DNA from: Cupriavidus sp. YR651
GTDB lineage: Bacteria; Pseudomonadota; Gammaproteobacteria; Burkholderiales; Burkholderiaceae
Direction of reading: 5' to 3'
Length of the DNA stretch: 64,000 bases
NCBI RefSeq assembly: GCF_900101625.1
Contig: NZ_FMYZ01000012.1
Location: forward strand, 89,759-153,758
Part shown: positions 9,461 to 17,818 of the stretch, piece after piece
Layout of the letters: every line of letters begins with the position of its first letter
Numbering within the stretch: position 1 is the first letter of the stretch
Made by a program: the position numbers and the translations under genes
Notes under the pieces: model-generated
Databases searched by the model: none
Told to the model about the DNA's origin: nothing
What the model saw: only the letters and a program-made list of their open reading frames with translations

Positions 9461-10204
9461 ATGGACCGCATGATCTACACCGCCCTCTCGGGCGCCAAGC
9501 AGATACTCGACCAGCAGGCCGCGGTATCGAACAACCTGGCCAACGCTTCCACGCCGGCTTTCCGCGCACAGATCAATATGTATCGCGCGGTGCCGGTGGT
9601 GGGGCAGGAGACGCAGACCCGCGCCTTCACGCTGGCCTCCACGCCGGGCGCCGACATGAAGGCGGGTCCGCTGACCTACACGGGCCGCGACCTCGACGTG
9701 GCCCTGCAGGGCAACGGCTGGCTGGCGGTGCAGATGCCGGACGGTTCCGAGGCATTCACCCGCGCGGGTTCGCTGCAGGTGTCGGCCGACGGCCAGCTGC
9801 AGACGTCCGCCGGCCGCCCGGTGATGGGCGACGGCGGTCCGATCGCGGTGCCGCCGGGCTCCACGGTCACGATCGGCGGCGACGGCAGCGTCGTGGCGCG
9901 CGGTCCGGGCGAAGCCGCCAACGGACTGGCGCAGGTGGGCAAGCTGCGCGTCGTCACGCCGCCGCCGGAATCGCTGGCACGCGGTGACGATGGCTATTTC
10001 CGCCTGCGTCCCGGCGCGGACCCGCTGCAGCAGGACCCCAACGTGCGCGTGATCTCCGGCGCGCTGGAAGGCAGCAACGTCAACCCGGTGGAAGCCATGG
10101 TGGACATGATCGCCAACGCGCGCCGCTTCGAGATGCAGATGAAGATGATTACCGGCGCCGACAGCAACGACCAGCGGGCCAACGCGCTGCTCTCGAACAA
10201 CTGA
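9461..10204 (+). CDS. flgF: FlgF, proximal rod protein
   Basis: This 247-aa protein begins MDRMIYTALSGAKQILDQQAAVSNNLANASTPAF, the FlgF form of the rod signature, and ends with VNPVEAMVDMIANARRFEMQMKMI. The central region shows the FlgE/F/G-like beta domain (YTGRDLDVALQGNGWLAV). FlgF polymerises between FlgBC and the distal rod FlgG. Length and gene order (after flgE, before flgG) are standard. Confidence 0.96.
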   Translation: MDRMIYTALSGAKQILDQQAAVSNNLANASTPAFRAQINMYRAVPVVGQETQTRAFTLASTPGADMKAGPLTYTGRDLDVALQGNGWLAVQMPDGSEAFTRAGSLQVSADGQLQTSAGRPVMGDGGPIAVPPGSTVTIGGDGSVVARGPGEAANGLAQVGKLRVVTPPPESLARGDDGYFRLRPGADPLQQDPNVRVISGALEGSNVNPVEAMVDMIANARRFEMQMKMITGADSNDQRANALLSNN

Positions 10205-10246
10205 AGCGCGCGGCGCTGAACTCACGCAGAATCAAGAAGGAAAACC

Positions 10247-11032
10247 ATGATCCGCTCTCTCTGGATTGCCAAGACCGGCCTCGATGCGCAGCAGACGCAG
10301 ATGGACGTGATCTCGAACAACCTGGCCAACGTGTCCACCACGGGCTTCAAGCGCAGCCGCGCCGTGTTCGAGGAACTGATGTACCAGACGATCCGCCAGC
10401 CCGGCGCGCTGTCGTCGGACCAGACCGTGCTGCCCTCGGGCATGCAGCTGGGTACCGGCGTGCGCCCCGTGGCCACGGAACGCATTCACACGCAAGGTAA
10501 CCCGCAGCAAACGGGCAACGCCAAGGACGTGGCCATCATCGGCCAGGGCTTCTTCCAGGTGACGATGCCGGACGGCACCACCTCGTACACGCGCGACGGC
10601 TCGTTCCAGGTGGACCCGAACGGCCAGCTGGTGACCTCCAGCGGCTTCGTGATCAACCCGGCCATCACGCTGCCGGCCAACTACACCTCGCTGAACATCG
10701 CCCGCGACGGTACCGTCACGGTGATGCAGCCGGGCTCGACCAATGCCGCCACCGTCGGCCAGCTCCAGCTCGCCACGTTCCCGAACCCGGCCGGCCTGGA
10801 AAGCCTGGGCGAGAACCTGTACGTGCAGACCGATGCCTCGGGCGCGCCCAACACCACGGTGCCCGGCCTGAACGGCGCCGGCACGCTGCAGAACAACTAC
10901 GTTGAAGCGTCGAACGTGAACGTGGTGGAAGAACTGGTCAGCATGATCCAGACCCAGCGCGCTTACGAAATCAACAGCAAGGCAGTGCAGACGTCCGACC
11001 AGATGCTGCAGCGTCTGACCCAGATGGGATGA
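10247..11032 (+). CDS. flgG: FlgG, distal rod protein
   Basis: This 261-aa protein opens MIRSLWIAKTGLDAQQTQMDVISNNLANVSTTGFKRSRAVFEELMYQ, an essentially invariant FlgG N-terminus, and ends VEELVSMIQTQRAYEINSKAVQTSDQMLQRLTQM. FlgG makes up the distal rod crossing the peptidoglycan to the L-P ring. Length is normal (E. coli 260 aa). AGGAAAACC precedes the ATG, and the end overlaps the longest possible flgH reading frame by 4 nt. Confidence 0.97.
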   Translation: MIRSLWIAKTGLDAQQTQMDVISNNLANVSTTGFKRSRAVFEELMYQTIRQPGALSSDQTVLPSGMQLGTGVRPVATERIHTQGNPQQTGNAKDVAIIGQGFFQVTMPDGTTSYTRDGSFQVDPNGQLVTSSGFVINPAITLPANYTSLNIARDGTVTVMQPGSTNAATVGQLQLATFPNPAGLESLGENLYVQTDASGAPNTTVPGLNGAGTLQNNYVEASNVNVVEELVSMIQTQRAYEINSKAVQTSDQMLQRLTQMG

Positions 11033-11043
11033 TGGGAGTGACC

Positions 11044-11742
11044 ATGGCCGCCAAGTTGTCCCGCATCGGTGCGTTTGCCCTGTACGCCATGGCCGGTCTG
11101 GCCGTGCTGGCCAGCGGCGGTTGCGCACTGATGCCGAAAGAGCCTCTCGTGCAGACGCCGACCACGGCGCGCGCCGAGCCGCGCGCAATGGGCGCGCCGA
11201 CGGGCTCGATCTTCGCGTCCTCCTACGCGGGCAATCCGCTGTTCGAGGACCGGCGGCCACGCAATGTTGGCGACATCCTGACCATCGTGATCAGCGAGAA
11301 CGTCAACGCCAGCAAGAACTCCGGCACCAACGCCAGCCGCACGGGCAGCACCGCATTGGCATTCAATGCGGTGCCGCGTGCGCTCGGCGGCTTGTTCAGT
11401 ACCAGCCAGAATGCCGACGTGAACGGCAGCAACGCCCTGAAGGCCAGCGGCGGCGCGTCCGCCGCCAACACCTTCAACGGCACCATCACCGTCACGGTGC
11501 TGGAAGTGCTGCCCAACGGCAACCTGGTGGTGTCGGGAGAAAAGCAGATGGCCATCAACCAGGGGGCGGAGTTCATCCGCTTCTCCGGCGTGGTCAATCC
11601 GCGCACGATCACCGGCGACAACGCAGTGCCGTCCACCCAGGTGGCGGATGCACGGATCGAGTACACCGCCAAGGGGTATATCGACGAAGTGCAGAACATG
11701 GGCTGGCTGCAGCGCTTCTTCCTCAATGTCTTACCGTACTGA
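11044..11742 (+). CDS. flgH: FlgH, L-ring lipoprotein
   Basis: FlgH forms the outer-membrane L ring. From the ATG at 11044 (ribosome site GGGAG five bases upstream) the protein is 232 aa, with a hydrophobic leader and an atypical lipobox ASGGC about 25 residues in, followed by ALMPKEPLVQ as in other FlgH proteins. The conserved core GSIFASSYAGNPLFEDRRPRNVGDILTIVI and C-terminal GYIDEVQNMGWLQRFFLNVLPY are present. An upstream ATG pair at 11029/11032 overlaps the flgG stop and is the alternative start. Confidence 0.95.
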   Translation: MAAKLSRIGAFALYAMAGLAVLASGGCALMPKEPLVQTPTTARAEPRAMGAPTGSIFASSYAGNPLFEDRRPRNVGDILTIVISENVNASKNSGTNASRTGSTALAFNAVPRALGGLFSTSQNADVNGSNALKASGGASAANTFNGTITVTVLEVLPNGNLVVSGEKQMAINQGAEFIRFSGVVNPRTITGDNAVPSTQVADARIEYTAKGYIDEVQNMGWLQRFFLNVLPY

Positions 11743-11749
11743 TCCCGCC

Positions 11750-12934
11750 ATGTTTCTGCCTCCGAAGCCTTTCCAAAAGCCAGGCTCGCTGTTGGGCACC
11801 CCGCCCGGCCTTCGTTCCCGCTCGGGTCGCGCGGTCTCTTTTGTCTGCCTGCTGCTTGCGCTGTTTCTCGGCGCGGGCGCGGGCACCGCGCAAGCGGAGC
11901 GCCTGAAGAACCTGGCGACGTTCCAGGGCGTGCGCGACAACCCGCTGGTGGGGTATGGCCTGGTGGTCGGGCTGGACAACACCGGCGACCAGACGATGCA
12001 GACGCCGTTTACCACGCAGAGCTTGACGAACATGCTCTCGCAGCTGGGCGTGACGCTGCCGGCGGGCAAGAACATGCAGCTGAAGAACGTGGCCGCGGTG
12101 ATGGTCACGACGTCGCTGCCGGCGTTCGCGCAGCCGGGCAGCCAGCTTGACGTAGTGGTGTCTTCGATGGGCAATGCCAAGAGCCTGCGCGGCGGCACGC
12201 TGCTGATGACGCCCCTCAAGGGCGCCGATGGCCAGGTGTACGCCATCGCGCAGGGCAACATGCTGGTGGGCGGCGCAGGGGCATCGGCCAACGGCAGCAA
12301 GGTCCAGATCAACCAGCTCGCTGTCGGCCGCATCGCCAACGGCGCGGTGGTGGAACGCGCCGTCCCGGCCTTCCAGCCGGAAGGCGGCTACATGAACCTG
12401 GAACTCAAGGACACGGACTTCGGCACCGCCGAGCGCGTGGTCGAGGCCATCAACCGCAACCTGGGCCCGGGCACGGCCGCGGCGATGGACGGCCGCGTGG
12501 TGCAGGTACGCGCGCCGCAAACGCCTACCGCGCGCGTGGGCTTCCTGGCACGCATCGAGAATATCGACGTGACGCCGGCCAAGGCCGCCGCCAAGGTCAT
12601 CCTGAACGCCCGCACCGGTTCCATCGTCATGAACCAGGCGGTCACGGTGGAGGATTGCGCCATCGCGCACGGCAACCTGTCCGTCGTCATCAATACGCAG
12701 CCGGTCATCAGCCAGCCTGCGCCGTTCAGCCAGGGCCAGACCGTGGTGGCGCCGGTATCGCAGATCGACCTGAAGCAGCAGGGCGGGTCGTTGCAGATCG
12801 TGAAGGCCGGGGCCTCGCTGGCCGCGGTGGTCAAGGGCCTGAACGCACTGGGCGCCACGCCGGCCGACCTGCAGACCATCCTGGAGGCCATGCGTGCCGC
12901 CGGCGCGCTGCGCGCCGAACTGGAGATCATCTGA
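11750..12934 (+). CDS. flgI: FlgI, P-ring protein
   Basis: FlgI polymerises in the periplasm around the rod as the P ring. The ATG at 11750, 8 bp after flgH, gives 394 aa with an unusually long basic leader (about 30 residues before the hydrophobic core VCLLLALFLGAGAGTAQA). The mature protein begins ERLKNLATFQGVRDNPLVGYGLVVGL, the hallmark of FlgI, and ends with LQTILEAMRAAGALRAELEII. A longer open frame to the left overlaps flgH and is not needed. The stop overlaps the flgJ start (TGATG). Confidence 0.95.
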   Translation: MFLPPKPFQKPGSLLGTPPGLRSRSGRAVSFVCLLLALFLGAGAGTAQAERLKNLATFQGVRDNPLVGYGLVVGLDNTGDQTMQTPFTTQSLTNMLSQLGVTLPAGKNMQLKNVAAVMVTTSLPAFAQPGSQLDVVVSSMGNAKSLRGGTLLMTPLKGADGQVYAIAQGNMLVGGAGASANGSKVQINQLAVGRIANGAVVERAVPAFQPEGGYMNLELKDTDFGTAERVVEAINRNLGPGTAAAMDGRVVQVRAPQTPTARVGFLARIENIDVTPAKAAAKVILNARTGSIVMNQAVTVEDCAIAHGNLSVVINTQPVISQPAPFSQGQTVVAPVSQIDLKQQGGSLQIVKAGASLAAVVKGLNALGATPADLQTILEAMRAAGALRAELEII

Positions 12935-13962
12935 TGGCGGGCTCGACGCTTTCCTCGCAGGCCGATGTTTCGCAGCGCTTTGCGCTCGACACGCAGGGCT
13001 TCGAGGCGCTGAAGGGCCAGGCGCGTGCCGGCAACAACCGGAACACGCTTCAGGCGGCGGCCAAGCAGTTCGAGGCCGTCTTCACGCAGATGGTGCTCAA
13101 GAGCATGCGCGACGCCACACCGTCGGACGGCTTGTTCGACAACGAGCAGACCAAGCTCTACATGTCCATGATGGACCAGCAGCTGTCGCAGCAGTTGTCG
13201 TCGCGTGGCATCGGCCTGGCCGATGTGATGATTCGCCAGCTGGCGCGTGCCACCGGCACGCAGTTGCCGGACAACGCCGGCATGGCCGGTGCCGGCGGGG
13301 CGAGCGGCGCCGCGCGCCAGCAGGATGCGCAAATGGCCGCGCTGCTGGACAGCCGTGGCGCCACCGACGCCGACGGTCCGCCGCCGATTGGCACGATCGT
13401 GCAGGGCGGATCGTGGAATCCCACCGCCGGCCTGCGCCAATACCAGGGCCAGGCCGACTGGCAGGGCAATGGCCAGAACAATCTGGGGCAACTGCCGGAC
13501 GATTCGCCGCAGCACATCAGCGACTTCGTCAACCGCATGGCGGCCCCCGCCATGGCGGCATCCCGTGCCTCGGGCGTGCCGGCGAAGCTGATCGTCGGCC
13601 AGGCCGCGCTGGAATCCGGCTGGGGACGCCGCGAGATCCTGAATCCGGACGGATCGACCACGTTCAACGTGTTCGGCATCAAGGCCGGTGCCAACTGGAA
13701 GGGGCCGGTGGCCGAGATTACGACGACCGAGTATGTCGACGGCCAGCCGCAGAAAGTTCGCGCTCGCTTCCGTGCCTACGGTTCCTACGATGAGGCATGC
13801 ACGGACTATGCGCGCCTGCTGACCACCAATCCGCGCTATGCGGGCGTGGTCGCGGCGAACAACGCCGACGAGGCCGCGCACGGCCTGCAGCGCGCGGGCT
13901 ACGCCACCGATCCGGCCTACGGCGAGAAGCTCGTCCGGATCATGAAGAAGGTCTCCACCTGA
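12934..13962 (+). CDS. flgJ: FlgJ, rod-capping protein with muramidase domain
   Basis: This 342-aa bifunctional protein has an N-terminal rod-scaffold domain (AAKQFEAVFTQMVLKSMRDATPSDGLFDNEQTKLYMSMMDQQLSQQLSSRGIGLADVMIRQL) and a C-terminal glucosaminidase-type domain with AKLIVGQAALESGWGRREIL (the Glu of LESGWG is the family's catalytic acid) and SYDEACTDYARLLTTNPRY. It opens a hole in peptidoglycan for rod passage. The start is set by the TGATG overlap with flgI. A Gly/Ala-rich linker at residues 110-130 joins the domains. It closes the flgB-J operon. Confidence 0.96.
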   Translation: MAGSTLSSQADVSQRFALDTQGFEALKGQARAGNNRNTLQAAAKQFEAVFTQMVLKSMRDATPSDGLFDNEQTKLYMSMMDQQLSQQLSSRGIGLADVMIRQLARATGTQLPDNAGMAGAGGASGAARQQDAQMAALLDSRGATDADGPPPIGTIVQGGSWNPTAGLRQYQGQADWQGNGQNNLGQLPDDSPQHISDFVNRMAAPAMAASRASGVPAKLIVGQAALESGWGRREILNPDGSTTFNVFGIKAGANWKGPVAEITTTEYVDGQPQKVRARFRAYGSYDEACTDYARLLTTNPRYAGVVAANNADEAAHGLQRAGYATDPAYGEKLVRIMKKVST

Positions 13963-14126
13963 CGGGGACGGCGGCTTGCCTTCGTACCCGCCGCCGGATG
14001 TCATGCCCATCGCCTCGCGCGGCCCGGTTCCGGCCGCGCTGCTGGCGCTTGCCGCCTGTGTTGGCGCGCGAGCAAACGCTCACTATGCAGGCGCGGAAAG
14101 GGTCGGAAAACTCCCGCATGCGCCGC

Positions 14127-14154
14127 TAAAGTCCCGTCGCGGTTCTGCCGTTAT
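14127..14154 (+). promoter_or_regulatory. Probable sigma-28 promoter of flgKL
   Basis: TAAAGTCC (14127-14134), a 12-nt gap and GCCGTTAT (14147-14154) resemble the FliA consensus, with 6 of 8 matches in each element and a spacer one base longer than optimal. It lies 64 bp upstream of flgK, where late (class III) expression of the hook-filament junction genes is expected. Confidence 0.6.
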
Positions 14155-14217
14155 CTTGCACATCCATCGCCGTCGGCCGCATGCCGAAGGCTAGCCAATC
14201 GATCCGGGGTCAGACAC

Positions 14218-16155
14218 ATGTCTCTCTTTAATATCGGTCTTTCGGGCCTGAACACTGCGCAGAACGCGCTCACGACGGTCGGCCACAACTTCAGCAACGC
14301 GGCCACCGCGGGTTACACGCGCCAGAACACGATCATCGCGTCGGCGGGCGGCCAGTACACCAGCTCGGGCTTCTACGGCCAGGGCTCCAACACGATCACC
14401 GTCCAGCGCGTCTACGACAGCTTCCTGACCGGCCAGCTGCGCGGCGCCACGTCCGCCAGCGCGCAACTGGCGACCTACTCGGACCAGATTTCGCAGATCG
14501 ACAACCTGCTGGCCGACCAGAAGGGCGGCCTGGCGCCGCTGATGCAGAAGTTCTTCGCGTCCGTGCAGGCTGTGTCGGACACGCCGGCCGATCCGGCGGC
14601 GCGCCAGGGCATGCTGTCCGCCGCGCAGGCGCTGGCCGGCCAGATGAAGTCGTCGAGCGACTACTTCAAGCAGCTTCAGGATGGCCTGAACACGCAGATC
14701 AAGTCGTCGGTGACGCAGGTCAACGACTACACCAAGCAGATCGCCAACCTGAACAAGGAAATCACCCGCATGACCGCCGCGTCCGGCGGCCAGCCGCCCA
14801 ACGACCTGCTCGACCAGCGCGACCAGGCCGTCGCCAAGCTGACCGAACTGGTGGGCGCCAAGGTGGTGGTGCAGGACAGTGGTACCTACAACGTCTTCGT
14901 CGGCAACGGCCAGCCGTTGGTGATGGGTTCGGATTCGTATGACATGAAGGCGATTGCCTCGTCCGCCGATCCGAGCCGCACGGTCCTCGGCTTCACGCTG
15001 CCCAACGGCAACGTGATCGAAGCCCAGGACGGCACGGTGACGGGCGGTTCCATCGGCGGCATGCTGAAGTTCCGCAGCCAGTCGCTGGACGCGGCGCAGA
15101 ACGCCATCGGCCGCCTGTCGCTGGCCATCGGCCAGACCTTCAATAACCAGCACAAGCTGGGTATCGACCTGAATGGCGCCATCGGCACGGACATGTTCGC
15201 GCTGGGCACGCCCGTGGTCTACGCCAACAACAACAATACGTCGGCCGCCATCGCCACGGTCAACATCGGCAACACCGCCACCAACAACGCCAGCAACCTG
15301 ACCACCAGCGACTACACGCTGAAGTACGACGGCACCAACTACACGCTGACGCGCATGTCGGACAACACCGTGGTGGCCACGCAGCCTGGCGCCACGGCGA
15401 CGTTCCCGCTGAACATGAATGTCGATGGCTTCTCCGTCAGCGTCAACGTGGCGATGAACGCCAACGACTCGTTCCAGATCCAGCCGACCCGCAACGCGGC
15501 GGCCGGCTTCGGCACGCTGATCACCGACCCGGCGAAGGTCGCCGCCGCCTCGCCGGCCCGCGCCGACGCGAGCACGCAGAACACGGGCACGGGCACCGCC
15601 AAGCTCAAGAGCGTGGCGCAGGGCTTCGCGCTGCTGGCAGGCGGCCCGATTACTGCCACGTACAACAGCGCCACCAGCGCGTACGTCTTTACCAATGCCG
15701 CCGGCACGGTCGTGACCCCGACCAGCACCGTGGTCAACGGCACCGCCACCGAGTTCACCTTCAACGGCCTGACGTTCAGCTTCGACGGCGTGCCGAAGAA
15801 CGGCGACAAGTTCACGCTGGCGAACAACACCGGCGCCGTGGCGGACAACGGCAACGCGCTGGCGCTGGCCAAGCTGCAGACCACCAAGGTCATCAATGGC
15901 ACGTCGAGCTTCAACGATGCCTACGCCCAGCTGGTCAACGACGTCGGCAGCGATGCCAAGTCCGCCAGCATCGCGTCGACGTCGCAAGACAGCATCACCA
16001 ACCAGATCTACACGGCACAGCAGTCGGTCTCGGGCGTGAACATGGACGAGGAAACCGTCAACATGCTCAAGTTCCAGCAGCTGTACCAGGCGAATGCGCG
16101 GGTCATCCAGACGGCCAGCACGATCTTCGACACGCTGATCGGCATCGGCAGGTAA
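14218..16155 (+). CDS. flgK: FlgK, hook-filament junction protein 1
   Basis: This 645-aa protein starts MSLFNIGLSGLNTAQNALTTVGHNFSNAATAGYTRQNTII and ends EETVNMLKFQQLYQANARVIQTASTIFDTLIGIGR, both FlgK signatures. It is longer than E. coli FlgK (547 aa). The excess lies in the central outward-facing beta domain (about residues 330-560), rich in Asn/Thr/Ala, which varies most between strains. FlgK is the first junction ring between hook and filament and uses FlgN as chaperone. Transcription probably starts at the sigma-28-like site upstream. Confidence 0.97.
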   Translation: MSLFNIGLSGLNTAQNALTTVGHNFSNAATAGYTRQNTIIASAGGQYTSSGFYGQGSNTITVQRVYDSFLTGQLRGATSASAQLATYSDQISQIDNLLADQKGGLAPLMQKFFASVQAVSDTPADPAARQGMLSAAQALAGQMKSSSDYFKQLQDGLNTQIKSSVTQVNDYTKQIANLNKEITRMTAASGGQPPNDLLDQRDQAVAKLTELVGAKVVVQDSGTYNVFVGNGQPLVMGSDSYDMKAIASSADPSRTVLGFTLPNGNVIEAQDGTVTGGSIGGMLKFRSQSLDAAQNAIGRLSLAIGQTFNNQHKLGIDLNGAIGTDMFALGTPVVYANNNNTSAAIATVNIGNTATNNASNLTTSDYTLKYDGTNYTLTRMSDNTVVATQPGATATFPLNMNVDGFSVSVNVAMNANDSFQIQPTRNAAAGFGTLITDPAKVAAASPARADASTQNTGTGTAKLKSVAQGFALLAGGPITATYNSATSAYVFTNAAGTVVTPTSTVVNGTATEFTFNGLTFSFDGVPKNGDKFTLANNTGAVADNGNALALAKLQTTKVINGTSSFNDAYAQLVNDVGSDAKSASIASTSQDSITNQIYTAQQSVSGVNMDEETVNMLKFQQLYQANARVIQTASTIFDTLIGIGR

Positions 16156-16202
16156 CAAGCGGCCAACACAGACAGATCAACCGGATAAGAAGGAATCAAG
16201 CC

Positions 16203-17438
16203 ATGCGCGTTGCTACCTCTACCCTGTATCACCAGGGCCTGGCCTCGATGAACAACCAGCAGTCCAGCCTGTTGCACGTGCAGCAGCAGCTGGGCACCGG
16301 CCGCCGCATCCTGACCCCGTCCGACGACCCCGTGGCCGCCACGCGCGCGCTGAGCGTGTCGCAGGCCGGCGCGGTCAACGGCCAGTACACCACCTCGCGC
16401 AAGCAGGCCAACTCGTCGCTGGGTCAGGAAGAAAACACGCTCCAGACGGTGACGACCACGCTCCAGAACATCAAGACGTTGCTGGTGAATGCGGGTAACG
16501 GCACGATGAGCGACAACGACCGCGCGTCGCTGGCCACCACGCTGCAAGGCCAGTACGACCAGTTGCTGGGCCTGGCGAATGCCGACGACGGCAACGGCAA
16601 CTACTTGTTCTCCGGCCTGCAATCCGGCACGGTGCCGTTTGCCAAGAACGCCGCCGGCGGCGCCGTGTACCAGGGCGACACTGGCCACCAGCTGCTGCAA
16701 GTGGACGTGTCGCGGCAGATGGAAACCGGCAACAACGGTTCGGAAGTCTTCCTGAGCGTGACCGCGAATGCGGGCTACGTGCTGAAGGGCAACTCGGCCA
16801 ATACCGGCACGGGCACGTACAGCGCCGTCACCGTCAGCGATCCGGCGGATCCGCTGTACGGCCATTCGCTGACGCTGACGTTCCAGACCAACGTCGGCAC
16901 CGGCAAGATGCAATACAGCATCATGGACAACACCACCGGCACGGCAGTCGGCACGCCCACCGACTACTCCGATGGCGTGGCAATCAATGTGGCGGGCGTG
17001 ACGTTCGCGGTCAAGGGCACACCGGCCGACGGCGACACGATGAGCGCCCAGCCGGCCCAGCAAGCCGGCGCCGACATGTTCGCGAACCTGCAGAACGTGA
17101 TCAACGCGCTGCGCACGCCGATCAACGTGGGCACCAACCAGCCTGCGGCCGATGCCAACCTGCAGAACGTGATCGCCACTGGCCTGCGCCAGTTCGACAA
17201 CTCGCTGGACAACGTGCTGACGGTGCGCTCGTCGGTAGGCTCGCGCATGCAGGAGCTGGACGCGCTGGACACCATCGGCCAGAACCGCGACGTGTCGAAC
17301 GCCAAGACGCTGTCCGACCTGCAGGACCTGGACTACGCCGCCGCGATCACCGAGTACTACCAGCGCCAGACCGCGCTGCAAGGCGCGCAGCAGTCGTTCA
17401 TGCAGATCCAGGGCATGAACCTGTTCCAGTATCTGTAA
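16203..17438 (+). CDS. flgL: FlgL, hook-filament junction protein 3
   Basis: This 411-aa protein begins MRVATSTLYHQGLASMNNQQSSLLHVQQQLGTGRRILTPSDDPVAATRAL, a classic FlgL/flagellin-like N-terminus, and ends with a flagellin-like helix (DYAAAITEYYQRQTALQGAQQSFMQIQGMNLFQYL). It forms the second junction ring that nucleates the filament. It is longer than E. coli FlgL (317 aa) because of an enlarged central domain. It is 47 bp after flgK, with AAGGAATCAAGCC as ribosome site, and is the last gene of the flagellar block. Confidence 0.97.
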   Translation: MRVATSTLYHQGLASMNNQQSSLLHVQQQLGTGRRILTPSDDPVAATRALSVSQAGAVNGQYTTSRKQANSSLGQEENTLQTVTTTLQNIKTLLVNAGNGTMSDNDRASLATTLQGQYDQLLGLANADDGNGNYLFSGLQSGTVPFAKNAAGGAVYQGDTGHQLLQVDVSRQMETGNNGSEVFLSVTANAGYVLKGNSANTGTGTYSAVTVSDPADPLYGHSLTLTFQTNVGTGKMQYSIMDNTTGTAVGTPTDYSDGVAINVAGVTFAVKGTPADGDTMSAQPAQQAGADMFANLQNVINALRTPINVGTNQPAADANLQNVIATGLRQFDNSLDNVLTVRSSVGSRMQELDALDTIGQNRDVSNAKTLSDLQDLDYAAAITEYYQRQTALQGAQQSFMQIQGMNLFQYL

Positions 17439-17530
17439 GGGAGTTGGTGGAGGGGCTGCTGCCCCTTGTAATTTGACAATCTAGTCACGAAATCCGCGAC
17501 AACAAAGTCGTGAAAACAGTGCCTTCTGCT

Positions 17531-17560
17531 ACCCGCGCCGCCTTACTGGGCGCGGGTTTT
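17531..17560 (+). terminator. Terminator-like hairpin after flgL
   Basis: A 9-bp stem ACCCGCGCC / GGCGCGGGT with a 9-nt loop is followed by TTT. The 3' half plus flank (GGGCGCGGGTTTTGCG) is identical to that of the terminator at 41203-41235 after the FecA-like gene, so this is a reused terminator type in this genome. Confidence 0.72.
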
Positions 17561-17574
17561 GCGTCTTTATTGCA

Positions 17575-17646
17575 GAGCTGCCTTTCGGAGCTGCCTTTCG
17601 GAGCTGCCTTTCGGAGCTGCCTTTCGGAGCTGCCTTTCGGAGCTGG
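17575..17646. repeat. Five perfect 13-nt tandem repeats plus a partial copy
   Basis: The unit GAGCTGCCTTTCG occurs five times without change (17575-17639), followed by the first six bases of a sixth unit. A 13-nt period is not a multiple of three, so any gene running through it would shift frame with copy number. It lies between the flgL terminator and the 3' end of prpD. Its perfection indicates recent expansion; no function is known. Confidence 0.9.
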
Positions 17647-17818
17647 CTCGAGCAGGCACTCGACTGGTCGGCTCGGTTTTTCGTCCTTACAGCCTTCGGT
17701 ATGTAGCGTAGTCGCTGTATTTTGCCGTTCCTCGCCAGCGTTCGTGCTTTTGGGAATGAGGCTTCGACCAAGCCTCTCAGACGCCAGAAGTCCTGGCATG
17801 AAGATGTGAGGCGATAAC

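Larger units (their letters stand above)
17439..17818. other. flgL-prpD intergenic region
   Basis: This 380-bp region has no credible gene. It holds a small AGGGGC-TGCT-GCCCCT hairpin just after flgL (about 17451-17466), a stronger terminator-like hairpin at 17531 and the 13-nt tandem array at 17575. Short frames on both strands through the array encode only the repeat (for instance SELPFGA / RQLRKAAPKG) and are treated as chance. Confidence 0.6.

Noticed and set aside
12388..14010. 540-aa minus-strand frame antisense to flgI/flgJ
   Set aside because: Shadow of flgI and flgJ; no domain recognised.
14191..16158. 655-aa minus-strand frame antisense to flgK
   Set aside because: It mirrors the flgK codons in a high-GC gene, has Arg/His/Val-biased composition and no family features; flgK on the + strand is certain.
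4360..17646. Tandem arrays as CRISPR
   Set aside because: Units are 13 nt and directly adjacent with no spacers; no cas genes nearby.
17529..17771. Short frames crossing the 13-nt array
   Set aside because: They encode only the translated repeat and have no flanking family sequence.
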